DNA of 64,000 nt from Alphaproteobacteria bacterium (GTDB lineage Bacteria > Pseudomonadota > Alphaproteobacteria > UBA828), in contig JAJDUK010000105.1 of assembly GCA_022826665.1 (NCBI GenBank), positions 62,001 to 126,000 on the forward strand. Reading direction: 5' to 3'. Shown in pieces: positions 45,345-53,678 of the stretch. The notes beneath the pieces were generated by a model. The model searched no databases and had not been told where the DNA came from. It was given only the letters and a program-made list of their open reading frames with translations. How positions within the stretch are numbered: the first letter of the stretch is position 1; every line of letters starts with the position of its first letter. The translations under genes were made by a program, and so were the position numbers.

Positions 45345-46205
45345 TCACGCGCCCAGGAAGAGGCGGCCGACCTCCGGGTCTTCGAGCAAGGCATCGCCGG
45401 GGCCGGCCATGGCGAGTCGGCCGGAGACGAGCACGTAGCCGATATCGGCGAACTCCAGCCCCTTCTTGGCGTTCTGCTCTACCATCACGATGGTCTTGCC
45501 GTCGCGGCGCTGCAGGTCCGCCAGGATCTCGAACACCATGTCGATGAAGCGGGGCTCCAGCCCGATGGAGGGCTCGTCCACCAGAAGCACGTCCGGCTCC
45601 ATAATGAGCGCGCGGGAGATTTCGAGCAGGCGCCGCTCGCCGCCGGAGAGCACACCGGCCCTCCGATGCCGCCGTTGGGCCAACCTGTCGTAACGGTCGA
45701 ACACGCGCTCGGCCGCCTGCTTTGCCGCGCCGCGCCGGTGCAGCAGGAAGCCCCCCATCAGCAGGTTCTCCTCCACCGTCATGTCGGGGAAGACGGAGTT
45801 GTCCTGCAACACGTAGGCCACGCCCGCGTCAGAGAGGCGGCGGCTGGAGGCGAGGCGGGTAACGTCCTTCGCACCCACCTGAATGCTGCCGGCCATCACG
45901 TCGGCGAAGCCGAAGATGGTGTGGAGCACGGTGGACTTGCCGGCGCCGTTGGGGCCGATGAGGCAGAGCGACTGGCCTCGGCCCGCGACGAGGTTGATGC
46001 CGTGGACGATCTCCATGCGGCCGTAGCCTGCGCGCAAGCCCCGGATGTCGATGGCGGGCTCGCCCTGGCAGAGCGCCTCCAGATCATCCCGCGAGGGCCC
46101 TTCGCCGGCCAGTTCGCGCGCGGCCTCCTCCACCGCGTCCACCGAGAGCGCGGTCTCGAAGTCCATCGGCACGTCGGGGCCGGTGCCGGGGGGTGTCGCG
46201 GCCAT
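45345..46205 (-). CDS. livF: branched-chain amino acid type ABC transporter ATP-binding protein (LivF-like)
   Basis: The second ATPase of a HAAT-family importer. The start is ATG 46205, sharing one base with the livG stop, giving 286 residues. The Walker A is GPNGAGKST, the signature LSGGERRLLEISRAL, and Walker B LLVDEPSIGLEP. Compared with ordinary LivF (about 235 residues) there is an N-terminal extension of about 50 acidic residues before IDIRGLRAGYGRMEIV. It is the last gene of the operon binding protein-livH-livM-livG-livF. Confidence 0.92.
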   Translation of the reverse strand: MAATPPGTGPDVPMDFETALSVDAVEEAARELAGEGPSRDDLEALCQGEPAIDIRGLRAGYGRMEIVHGINLVAGRGQSLCLIGPNGAGKSTVLHTIFGFADVMAGSIQVGAKDVTRLASSRRLSDAGVAYVLQDNSVFPDMTVEENLLMGGFLLHRRGAAKQAAERVFDRYDRLAQRRHRRAGVLSGGERRLLEISRALIMEPDVLLVDEPSIGLEPRFIDMVFEILADLQRRDGKTIVMVEQNAKKGLEFADIGYVLVSGRLAMAGPGDALLEDPEVGRLFLGA

Positions 46206-46948
46206 CAGCGCGCGCCCAGGTAGGCGTCGATCACGCGCTGATCGTTGCGCAGCGCCTCGGGCGGGCCGCTGGCGAGCAGACGCCCGTGGGCCAGACAATG
46301 GATGTGCTCGGCCAGGCTCATGATGACGCGCATGTTGTGCTCGATGACGAAGAGCGTGACGCCGAACTCCCGGTTGGCGCGCTGCAGGCGCTCGATCACG
46401 CCGTTGATCAGCGTCGGGTTTATGCCGGCCGTCGGCTCGTCGAGCAGCAGCATGCGCGGGCGCACCATCAGCGCCATCGCGAGCTCCAGCAGCTTGCGCT
46501 GGCCGAAGGAAAGCTCGCCCGCCATCAGGTGGCGCTTGCCGTAGAGGCCGCAGAAGGCGAGCAGGGCTTCCGCCCGCTCGCGCGTCTCGGCCGAAACCGG
46601 CCGCATGAGCCGGAACAGCCCGTGCCCCGCCTCGGCATCGCTGATCGCCATGTTCTGCAGGCCGGTCATCCGCACGAAGACATGGGTCTGCTGGAACGTG
46701 CGAATCAGCCCGAGCCGCGCGATCTCGGCCGTGCGAAGGCGCGTGATCTCGCGCCCCTCGAAGCGGATCGAGCCGCCGTCCACCGGGTGATAGCCGACAA
46801 TGGAATTGAACAGCGTCGACTTGCCGGAGCCGTTCGGCCCGATCAGGCCGATCACCCGACCCTCCGGCACCTCCAGCGAGATGTCCTCGTTGGCGGTGAT
46901 GCCGCCGAAGTGCTTGGTGGCGCCCTGGATCGCGAGTTGCGCGCTCAT
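46205..46948 (-). CDS. livG: branched-chain amino acid type ABC transporter ATP-binding protein (LivG-like)
   Basis: The first ATPase of the importer, 247 residues from ATG 46948. Walker A GPNGSGKST, the LivG-type signature LSFGQRKLLELAMAL and Walker B LLLDEPTAGINP are intact, as is the H-loop FVIEHNMRVI. It overlaps livM by four bases (ATGA) and livF by one, so it is tightly coupled to both. Longer upstream open frame is overlap with livM and not coding. Confidence 0.94.
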   Translation of the reverse strand: MSAQLAIQGATKHFGGITANEDISLEVPEGRVIGLIGPNGSGKSTLFNSIVGYHPVDGGSIRFEGREITRLRTAEIARLGLIRTFQQTHVFVRMTGLQNMAISDAEAGHGLFRLMRPVSAETRERAEALLAFCGLYGKRHLMAGELSFGQRKLLELAMALMVRPRMLLLDEPTAGINPTLINGVIERLQRANREFGVTLFVIEHNMRVIMSLAEHIHCLAHGRLLASGPPEALRNDQRVIDAYLGAR

Positions 46949-47919
46949 GCCCGCTCGCTCCCCTGCTCGCGGGGCTCGTGGCGCGCCGGCCAGCGGGTCC
47001 GCGCCCAACCCAGGATCCCCTGCGGGAAGAACACCACGATGCCAACGATGATCACGCCGAGCGCCACCCGCTGCCAGCCGAGCAGGTGGGTCCAGAGCAG
47101 CTCCTGGGTGATGTGGAAGATGACGGCGCCGAGCACCGGGCCCCAGAGCGTGCCCTTGCCGCCCAGGATCGCCATCAGAACCATCCAGACGCCGAAGGTG
47201 GCACCGGCGAAAGCGGTATCGCGCGGGTCGACGAAGCCCAGCATGTTGCCCATGGCGCCGCCCACCAGCCCCAGCACGAAGGCCGCCATGGTCCATGCCG
47301 TGACCTTGTAGACCCCGGTGTGGAGCCCCATGGCCTCGGCCTTGTCCTCATTGTCGCGGATGGCGTTGAGGGCAAGGCCGAACCGGGTGCGGTAGAGCGC
47401 CGCAAGCAGGACGAAGACGAGCGCGGCAAGCCCGAAGAAGAGATAGGCGAAGAACAGGTTGGCGGTGCCCGGCGGCGCCGGGAATAAGGGCGGTGAGAGG
47501 CCGGAGCCAGCGCCCAGGTAGTCCCATCCGCCCGCGATCTCGCCGGCCGCGATGCCGAGGCCGAGCGTCGCGATGGCGAAGTAGTGGCCCCGCATACGCA
47601 GGATCATCGATCCCAGCAGCACGGCAAGCGCGGCGGCGATCCCCGCGCCCACCACCATGCCGAGCACGAGGCCGGGGAAGTAGTCGAGCCCCACATCCCG
47701 CTGCACGACGACCGAGGCGTACATGCCGACGCCGAAGAAGAGGATGTTGCCAAAGCTATTGTAGCCGGTCTGCCCGCCGGTAATGTCCCAGGTCTGGGCC
47801 ATGATCACGAGCGCCCAGAGCATCGCGATCTGCGCCCGGTAGTCGGGAATCACGAAGGGGAGCGCGACGCCTGCCGCGGCGACGGCCAGCATGAGCAGCG
47901 GCTGGCGGCGGAGCGTCAT
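46945..47919 (-). CDS. livM: branched-chain amino acid type ABC transporter permease (LivM-like)
   Basis: A 324-residue permease with about nine or ten hydrophobic segments. I start at ATG 47919 (MTLRRQPLLMLAVAAAG), which overlaps the livH stop by four bases. The LivM-typical loop is RFGLALNAIRDNEDKAEAMG, the contact with the ATPases, and GYNSFGNILFFGVGMYA is the conserved early helix. It pairs with LivH to form the membrane channel. Confidence 0.94.
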   Translation of the reverse strand: MTLRRQPLLMLAVAAAGVALPFVIPDYRAQIAMLWALVIMAQTWDITGGQTGYNSFGNILFFGVGMYASVVVQRDVGLDYFPGLVLGMVVGAGIAAALAVLLGSMILRMRGHYFAIATLGLGIAAGEIAGGWDYLGAGSGLSPPLFPAPPGTANLFFAYLFFGLAALVFVLLAALYRTRFGLALNAIRDNEDKAEAMGLHTGVYKVTAWTMAAFVLGLVGGAMGNMLGFVDPRDTAFAGATFGVWMVLMAILGGKGTLWGPVLGAVIFHITQELLWTHLLGWQRVALGVIIVGIVVFFPQGILGWARTRWPARHEPREQGSERA

Positions 47920-48818
47920 TTGAGGAACTGCCTGCGCCGTTGCAGCAAGGAACTGCGGATGACGAGGATCACCACCAACAGGATGAAGACGAAGGCCACC
48001 TGGTACTGCACGCCCAGGATGAAGCCCGCGAAATTCTCCGCCGCGCCCAAGCCGAGACCCGCAACGATCACGCCCGGCAGATTGCCGAGGCCCGCCACGA
48101 TCACGATCATGAAGGAGCGCACGGTGTAGGGCAGCCCGATATAGGGGTGGACCGAATAGGCCATCACCACGAGCGCGCCAGCGGCGCCGCAGAGCGCGGC
48201 GTTGATGCCGTAGGTGGCGGCGAAGACGCGGTTGGTGTCGATGCCGAGGATGCGTGCGGCCCGCGGGTTCTGCGCGGTCGCGCGGATCGCCTGGCCCAGC
48301 CTGCTCCTCTTGAGGAAGAGGATCAGCACGCCGCCGATGGCGATGGCGCCGCCGCAGGCCGCGACCTTCATCTGCGAGACGGTCACCGTGTAGTCGAGCA
48401 GGAACCAGGTACCGAGGCCCGATTGGGCGGTCCTCACGTCGCCGCCCCAGATCTGGTTCATCAGCTGCTGCAGCAGGATGGAGAGCCCGAACGTGGCCAG
48501 CAGCGAGATGAACATGTCGCGGTCCGCCACGCGCCGGATCACGACGTGATGCAGGCTGGCGCCGATGAAATAGAGGACGATGGCGGCCACCGGCACGCCC
48601 CAAAGCGGGCTCACGCCCCAGAGGGTGAGCTGGTACGTGATGAAGCCGCCCAGCATGACGAACTCGCCCTGGACGACGTTGATGACGTTCATCACGCCCC
48701 AGACCAGCGCCATGCCGTATGCGGCGACGGCGAAGATGGCGCCGATCATCAGCCCGTCCAGCAACAGCTGGAGGATGAGGAACGGCGCCTCCCCCAGGAG
48801 CGCGACGTTTGCTGCCAT
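47916..48818 (-). CDS. livH: branched-chain amino acid type ABC transporter permease (LivH-like)
   Basis: A 300-residue inner-membrane permease starting MAANVALLGEAPFLILQLL. Conserved LivH features are NVVQGEFVMLGGFITY near residue 47 and the EAA-like loop SRLGQAIRATAQNPRAARILGI, cut here to RLGQAIRATAQNPRAARIL. It overlaps livM by four bases and follows the binding-protein gene by about 80 bases. Confidence 0.94.
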   Translation of the reverse strand: MAANVALLGEAPFLILQLLLDGLMIGAIFAVAAYGMALVWGVMNVINVVQGEFVMLGGFITYQLTLWGVSPLWGVPVAAIVLYFIGASLHHVVIRRVADRDMFISLLATFGLSILLQQLMNQIWGGDVRTAQSGLGTWFLLDYTVTVSQMKVAACGGAIAIGGVLILFLKRSRLGQAIRATAQNPRAARILGIDTNRVFAATYGINAALCGAAGALVVMAYSVHPYIGLPYTVRSFMIVIVAGLGNLPGVIVAGLGLGAAENFAGFILGVQYQVAFVFILLVVILVIRSSLLQRRRQFLK

Positions 48819-48901
48819 GTCTATCCGGCCGGGGTGGGTCTAACGGCCGTGAGAGCTAGCGGATCAGGCCTCCGCGCACCAGAGATGCGCGCGGGCTGCG
48901 C

Positions 48902-50140
48902 TTACCGCTCGGACCACGGCGGGGTCGGGTGACGGACCTCCGAGGCGGCCCACCTGGTCGGCGCGACCACGACATAGGCGCCGTCCTGAATCTGGTAGAG
49001 CACCATGGGCTTCGCGATGTTCTTGCCGGTCTCGTCGAACTTGATGTTGCCGTAGAAGGTCTGCATCTCCGTCGCGGCGAGCGCATCGCGCACCGCGTCC
49101 TTGTCGAAACCGCCGGCGCGCTCGAACGCGTCCGCAAACACCAGCACCGCGGCAGAGGATTCCGCGGCCTGATAGGGCGGCGCGTAGCCGTACTCGGCCT
49201 CGAAGGTGGCGGCGAAATCGGCCGCCGAGCCGAAGACGTCGTCCTGGTAGGAGAGCGTCGGTGCCCACTGGCTCGCGCAGAGCGTGTACTCGGACGCGGC
49301 GCCGAACTTGCCGATCACGTCGGCGCTGTCGCAGTGCGTGATGGCCAGCATCGGCACGTCGACCCGCATCTCCTCGACCTGCCGGATAGCGAGCGCTGCC
49401 CCCTTGGAATGGCCCGAGACGACGAGGATGTCGGGCTTCAGCGCCTTCGTCTTGGCGAGCGTTGCCGCCATGTCGTTGAGCTCGGGCGGCAGCTGGTCGT
49501 CGATCACGACCTGGATGCCGAGCTTCTCCGCATCGGCGAGCACGCCCGCACGGATGTCCTGGCTGAAGGGGTCATTCTCGAAGGCTCCGGCGAGCTTCAG
49601 CGTGGCCGGGTCGCGCCCCTCGCGCTCGGCAAGCTCGGCCGCCAGCGCGACCGCGCTCGCGAGGTACTGCTCGGTGGTGGAGAGCACCGCGAAGAGGTAG
49701 CGGTAGCCCTTGTTGAAGAGCTGGAGCGAGGCGCCGTTGGCCTCCACCATGGGCACGCCGTACTGCTCGGTCACCGGCGCGATGGCCTTGGTGAGGCCCG
49801 AGCTGTACGGGCCCAGCATGAACTCGACGTCGTCCTGATTGATCAGCCGCTCGGCGAGCTGCGCGCCGCGCGCCGGCGTCGATTCATCGTCGTAGTAGAT
49901 GACTTCGAGGCGGTAGGTCTTGCCGCCGACCGTGATGCCGCCGGCATCGTTGATGGTCTTGACGGCGAGGTCGTAGCCCCGCTGGGTGTGCTCGCCGGCG
50001 GTGGTGTACTTGCCCGTCAGCGAGACGGCAGCGCCGAGGTAGACGGTATCGCCTTCCACCTTCGCCTGTGCCTCGCCTGCGGCGAGAACGCTCAGCCCGA
50101 GCGCTGCAATGCCGGCGATGCCGGCCCATGCCTTCACCAT
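48902..50140 (-). CDS. ABC transporter substrate-binding protein (Leu/Ile/Val-binding type)
   Basis: A periplasmic binding protein of 412 residues. The start is ATG 50140; the signal peptide is MVKAWAGIAGIAALGLSVLA followed by AGEAQA and cleavage before KVEGDT. The mature part shows the LivK/amide-binding pattern LGAAVSLTGKYTTAGEHTQR, YDDESTPARGAQLAERLI and FMLGPYSSGLTKAIAPVTE. Ligand class (branched amino acids, amides, urea or aromatic acids) cannot be fixed from this. It is the first gene of the transporter operon, so its level may exceed that of the membrane parts. Confidence 0.92.
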   Translation of the reverse strand: MVKAWAGIAGIAALGLSVLAAGEAQAKVEGDTVYLGAAVSLTGKYTTAGEHTQRGYDLAVKTINDAGGITVGGKTYRLEVIYYDDESTPARGAQLAERLINQDDVEFMLGPYSSGLTKAIAPVTEQYGVPMVEANGASLQLFNKGYRYLFAVLSTTEQYLASAVALAAELAEREGRDPATLKLAGAFENDPFSQDIRAGVLADAEKLGIQVVIDDQLPPELNDMAATLAKTKALKPDILVVSGHSKGAALAIRQVEEMRVDVPMLAITHCDSADVIGKFGAASEYTLCASQWAPTLSYQDDVFGSAADFAATFEAEYGYAPPYQAAESSAAVLVFADAFERAGGFDKDAVRDALAATEMQTFYGNIKFDETGKNIAKPMVLYQIQDGAYVVVAPTRWAASEVRHPTPPWSER

Positions 50141-50236
50141 AACGACCCTCCAATTGGGACTGCTGCCGCTTTCGTCAATCGTGGCGAAGGCCGGCGATGC
50201 CGTCCACCGTGTGCGGCTATATGCGGCTATATCCAA

Positions 50237-51040
50237 TCAGAATTTGTGACGCACGGAGAGACGAAATCCGTGGCTTCGCAAACGGGCCTCGCTCGCGGCC
50301 TGATCGAGCATGAGCGGCTCCCTGCTCCCGTCGCGCCACACAACCCGGCCGCCGCCCGTGGCGGTCTCGGCGGTGCCGAGATCGCTGTACCTCCACGCCA
50401 GGTCGAGCGTCGTGCTCTCGCTTAGCGCCGTCGCGACGCCTGCCGTCACCATCCAGGCGAAATCGGACCGGCGCACGCCCGGCACGATCGTCGTCGTCTC
50501 CGGGAACATCATTCGCGTTTCACCCGTCGCGATCCGGGCGGCGCCGACCCCGACTCCCAGGAAGGGATCGAACGGGCCGAGCCTCGGCAAGCCCAGCGCC
50601 GGGAGGTCCGCGTAGGCGGCAACCATCCCCGACACGACGGAGAGGTCGACTGAGACAGACTGCCGCATCTCGGAGTCCAGATAATTGGCTCGTCCGCTGA
50701 AGGTGAGGTTTGGGCGGACCTCGACCAGAGCCTCGATCCTCACGGCCGGGGCTACGGTGGTGCCGATCCCGACTTCGAGGGCGGCCACCGTGCCGAAATT
50801 CCCCACCGAACGATACGGCGCGCCGTCGGGGGCCGGGCCGCAGCCGTACAGCGGGACCGGCGTCTCGATCTCGCACTTCTTGTCGCGGAACACAGTCTCT
50901 GTCGGGCGCTCGAGACCGAGCCCTGCCCGCAGATAGAGGTCCTCGGCCGTTGCGGTCCCCGCGTTCATCGCCGCCGCAAGCACAACCAGAGCGGCAGCGA
51001 GGCAGTGCCACGCTCTTCGCGCTCTCCTCGGTTGCAGCAC
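50237..51040 (-). CDS. putative outer-membrane beta-barrel protein
   Basis: No specific family is recognised. From a GTG at 51040 the protein has 267 residues and begins with basic RRARRAWHC, then LAAALVVLAAAMNAG and a cleavage-like TATA-ED, a signal peptide. The mature part alternates hydrophobic and polar residues in strand-like runs (VEVRPNLTFSGRANY, FAWMVTAGVATALSE, TLDLAWRYSDLG) and ends RLSVRHKF, with the terminal aromatic typical of barrels. CEIETPVPLYGC could hold a disulfide. The start is uncertain, as no ribosome binding site is clear; the frame extends upstream into the DSD1 gene in antisense-like sequence. It follows that gene by 38 bases. Confidence 0.65.
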   Translation of the reverse strand: MLQPRRARRAWHCLAAALVVLAAAMNAGTATAEDLYLRAGLGLERPTETVFRDKKCEIETPVPLYGCGPAPDGAPYRSVGNFGTVAALEVGIGTTVAPAVRIEALVEVRPNLTFSGRANYLDSEMRQSVSVDLSVVSGMVAAYADLPALGLPRLGPFDPFLGVGVGAARIATGETRMMFPETTTIVPGVRRSDFAWMVTAGVATALSESTTLDLAWRYSDLGTAETATGGGRVVWRDGSREPLMLDQAASEARLRSHGFRLSVRHKF

Positions 51041-51078
51041 GTAGGAATCGGAAGGGAGCGATCCGGTCGGGCATCTCT

Positions 51079-52224
51079 CTACCACTGAGAGCGGGCCTCG
51101 ATCGGCCAAATGTCCACCAGCGTGTCGCCGCGCACGCAATGATAGACGTCGTAGAGCAGGAGCGTCTGGTAACAGTGCGGCGCGATGCATTCCAGCGCGT
51201 CGCCCACCTGCGGAAGGCGCTCGCCCTCCGGCACGGTGAGGCGGCCCATGTCGTCGCCGACCAGCTCGTAAAGGGAGTCCGGGTGCGCGCCCTGGGCGAC
51301 GCGGGGCGGGAACTCCTCGCGCTGAAGCTCCTTGATCCCGGCGTCGGTGACGGCGAACTCGTCCCGCGCGCTGATCACCGTGGTGCGGACGAAGAGCGAG
51401 GTTTCGAAGGGATGCGGGTTGTCGGGCTCGAAGGGGGTATCGGCGTAGTTCACGTCCATGAAGATGTAGCTTCCGGCCTGGCACTCGGTGAAGAGACCAT
51501 TGGCCGCATCAATGGCATAGGTGCCGGTACCGCCGCCGGAGACGATCTCCGGGGCCAGGCCGGCCTCCGTGAGGCGTCCGCAAAGCTCGGCCAGCGGCGC
51601 CGTGCAGCGCTCCTGCTCGGCGCGGCGGGCGTCGCGGTCGGGCTCGCGCTGGAAGGAGCCGTTATAACCCTGCACGCCGGCATAGATCGCGCCCTCGGTC
51701 CCGGCGATATGCCGTGCGAGCGCCAAGGCATCGTCCACCGCGACGAGGCCGGTGCGCCGGCCACCCACCTCGAAGTCCACCAGCATGCGGAGCGGCTCGC
51801 CGGCTTCCAAAGCGGCCGCGGCCAGCCGGTCCACCACTGCGGCATCGTCCACGGCGACGAGCAGTCCTTCGGCACGGGCGTTGAGCCGGGCGAGGCGGGC
51901 GATCTTGGGCTCGGTCACGACCTGGGAGAACAGCAGCACGCCCGGAATGCCGGCGTCGGCCATGACCTCGGCCTCGGCGAGCGTCGCGCAGCACTGGCCC
52001 AGCGCCCCGGCTTCGATCTGGCGCTTCGCCACCTCGACCGACTTGTGAATCTTGGCGACGGGCCGGACCCCGTGGCCCGCCTTGCCCAGGTAGCCGGCAA
52101 GATAGGCGATGTTGCGCTCCAGACGGTCGAGGTCGAGCACCAGCGCCGGCGTCGACAGCGCCGTGCGCGAGCCCTGCTGGCCGATGAGCGGTTCGTTGGG
52201 GCCGAGCGTTCCGATAGCGCCCAT
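51079..52224 (-). CDS. DSD1-family PLP-dependent enzyme (D-serine dehydratase / D-threonine aldolase type)
   Basis: A 381-residue alanine-racemase-fold enzyme. The PLP lysine is in VRPVAKIHKSVEVAK and the phosphate-binding loop is SGGGTGTYAI. The C-terminal IAPHCYQTLLLYD carries a His-x-Cys-like pair that could hold the metal used by DSD1 enzymes. Members remove or cleave D-amino acids such as D-serine, D-threonine or beta-hydroxyaspartate. It is transcribed leftwards ahead of the barrel protein gene and divergent from the NYN gene. Confidence 0.85.
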   Translation of the reverse strand: MGAIGTLGPNEPLIGQQGSRTALSTPALVLDLDRLERNIAYLAGYLGKAGHGVRPVAKIHKSVEVAKRQIEAGALGQCCATLAEAEVMADAGIPGVLLFSQVVTEPKIARLARLNARAEGLLVAVDDAAVVDRLAAAALEAGEPLRMLVDFEVGGRRTGLVAVDDALALARHIAGTEGAIYAGVQGYNGSFQREPDRDARRAEQERCTAPLAELCGRLTEAGLAPEIVSGGGTGTYAIDAANGLFTECQAGSYIFMDVNYADTPFEPDNPHPFETSLFVRTTVISARDEFAVTDAGIKELQREEFPPRVAQGAHPDSLYELVGDDMGRLTVPEGERLPQVGDALECIAPHCYQTLLLYDVYHCVRGDTLVDIWPIEARSQW

Positions 52225-52313
52225 GACTCTTCCTCGTTCTCAGTTGGCTGACACTCGCCCCAGCGCGGAGCGAGCATAGCGATTGTTAAGGTTTCGTCAG
52301 ACGAATTCCCGGC

Positions 52314-52343
52314 TTGACGAGCCGATGCCCGGACCCATATCGT
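52314..52343 (+). promoter_or_regulatory. candidate sigma-70 promoter before the NYN gene leader
   Basis: TTGACG at 52314-52319 and TATCGT at 52338-52343 are separated by 18 bases. This would start a transcript near 52350, about 70 bases before a strong terminator hairpin. Confidence 0.4.
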
Positions 52344-52349
52344 AGCGAC

Positions 52350-52421
52350 CTTCTATGGACCCCATCGTTCCCTTGGGCACGGTGGGTATTGAATGGGGCC
52401 GGCACAAGCCGGCCCTTTTTT
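52350..52421 (+). ncRNA. possible short leader RNA or attenuator
   Basis: The candidate promoter and the intrinsic terminator bracket a stretch of about 70 bases with no gene ending in it. It contains a short open frame beginning MDPIVPLGTVGIEWGRH at 52355 that runs through the terminator, so it might be a leader peptide, a small RNA or a transcription attenuator for the NYN gene. It matches no RNA family I recognise. Confidence 0.25.
52396..52421 (+). terminator. intrinsic terminator 14 bases before the NYN gene
   Basis: GGGCCGGC and GCCGGCCC pair perfectly over eight bases around an ACAA loop and are followed at once by six T residues. It is oriented with the NYN gene, whose ATG is at 52435, and there is no upstream plus-strand gene for it to end. 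Confidence 0.7.
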
Positions 52422-52434
52422 CGAAGGGGCGTCG

Positions 52435-52995
52435 ATGTCAGTTACGGCGGTCTTCATCGACGGCGGTTACCTCGACAAGGTCCTGTACCACGATCACGGC
52501 AACCAGCGCATCGACTACGCCCGTCTCGTCGAGGCCATGACGGGCGAAGGCGAACTGTTGCGCGCCTACTACTACCATTGCCTGCCGTATCAAGGGAGCC
52601 CGCCCACCGAGGAAGAGAAGCGTCGCTACGCGGCCAAACACCGCTTCATCACCGCTCTCCTTCATCTGCCTCGGTTCGACGTGCGATTGGGCAAACTCGC
52701 GTACAGAGGGCAGGACGAGCGTGGCAGGCCGATCTTTCAACAAAAGCGGGTCGATCTCATGCTCGGGGTCGATATGGCTCTCCTCGCCGGCAAGGGCCGC
52801 ATTGCTAGGGTTGCGTTGCTAGCTGGAGACAGCGATTTCACGCCGGCGATCGAAGCCGTCAAACGCGAAGGGGTTCTCACCACTCTCTGGCATGGCAGTC
52901 GTTCCGATCAGACGGCACCCAGCCGCGAGCTGGTGGAGATATGCGATGAACGCCACGAGCTTACTGCCGAGCTCATTGGGTCGATACGACGTTGA
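52435..52995 (+). CDS. NYN-domain (LabA/DUF88-like) putative RNase
   Basis: A 186-residue protein with a PIN-like NYN domain. The start is ATG 52435, giving AVFIDGGYLDKVLY with the first acidic metal ligand. KRVDLMLGVDMALLAGKGRI and VALLAGDSDFTPAIEAVKREG supply the further conserved aspartates (the GDSDF motif). NYN proteins are thought to cleave RNA with magnesium. It sits alone, divergent from the DSD1 gene, behind an intrinsic terminator that may control it by attenuation. Confidence 0.88.
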   Translation: MSVTAVFIDGGYLDKVLYHDHGNQRIDYARLVEAMTGEGELLRAYYYHCLPYQGSPPTEEEKRRYAAKHRFITALLHLPRFDVRLGKLAYRGQDERGRPIFQQKRVDLMLGVDMALLAGKGRIARVALLAGDSDFTPAIEAVKREGVLTTLWHGSRSDQTAPSRELVEICDERHELTAELIGSIRR

Positions 52996-53068
52996 ATTTA
53001 CGTGCGGCACTGAGCGTCACCTCTAGTGCGGCCGGGCGCCGAACGATAGAGGCAGCCGGCTAGGGAGA

Positions 53069-53629
53069 ATGGACATGACGGACGAAGCAGGTTCAGCAGA
53101 AGGACAACGTGGCCCGACGGCTCCGGCGGAGGGGCCGGCGCGGGCGCTCGATCACGTCGGCATTTCGGTGCCCGACATCGACGCGGCCGTCGCCTGGTAT
53201 CGCGACATCCTCGGCTGCTACGTGCTGATGGAGCCCGTGGAGGGCTACGCCGACGGCAGCTACTTCGGTCAGATCGTCGCCGACATCTACGGTGCGGACT
53301 TTCAGGGGATGAAAATCGCCCATCTGGCGACGGCCGACGGGGTCGGAATCGAACTCTTCCAGTTTGTCGCCAACGAGCGGCAGGAGAACAACTTCGCCTA
53401 CTGGAAGGACGGTATCTACCATATCTGCATCCTCGACCCCGACATCGAGGGCCTGGTGAAACGGATCGACGAGAGCGGCGGGAGGCAGCGCAGCAAGGTC
53501 TGGAAGCTCTGGCCCGACAAGCCCTACCGGATCTGCTATTGCGAAGACCCTTGGGGCACCATCGTCGAGGTCAGCTCCCACCCCTACGTCATGGCCTGGT
53601 CGAACTTCATCCCGCGGCACGGGGATTGA
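53069..53629 (+). CDS. VOC-superfamily (glyoxalase-like) protein
   Basis: A 186-residue protein of the vicinal oxygen chelate fold. The two beta-alpha-beta halves are seen as LDHVGISVPDIDAAVAWYRD and GIYHICILDPDIEGLVKRID. Candidate metal ligands are the His of DHVGI, Glu of GIELFQF, His of GIYHICI and Glu of TIVEVSSH, so the metal site looks complete. Function could be lactoylglutathione lyase, dioxygenase or epimerase-like. Met at 53069 or 53075 may start it. The aminotransferase follows closely on the same strand, so they may be an operon. Confidence 0.82.
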   Translation: MDMTDEAGSAEGQRGPTAPAEGPARALDHVGISVPDIDAAVAWYRDILGCYVLMEPVEGYADGSYFGQIVADIYGADFQGMKIAHLATADGVGIELFQFVANERQENNFAYWKDGIYHICILDPDIEGLVKRIDESGGRQRSKVWKLWPDKPYRICYCEDPWGTIVEVSSHPYVMAWSNFIPRHGD

Positions 53630-53678
53630 ACGGCCGGACACGGCCTTGGCGGCGGCCAAGCACCGTGGCCAGCAGACG

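Noticed and set aside
51041-51484. Upstream extension of the beta-barrel gene into the DSD1 gene
   Set aside because: The extra residues lie inside a clearly coding gene on the same strand in another frame and precede an obvious signal peptide.
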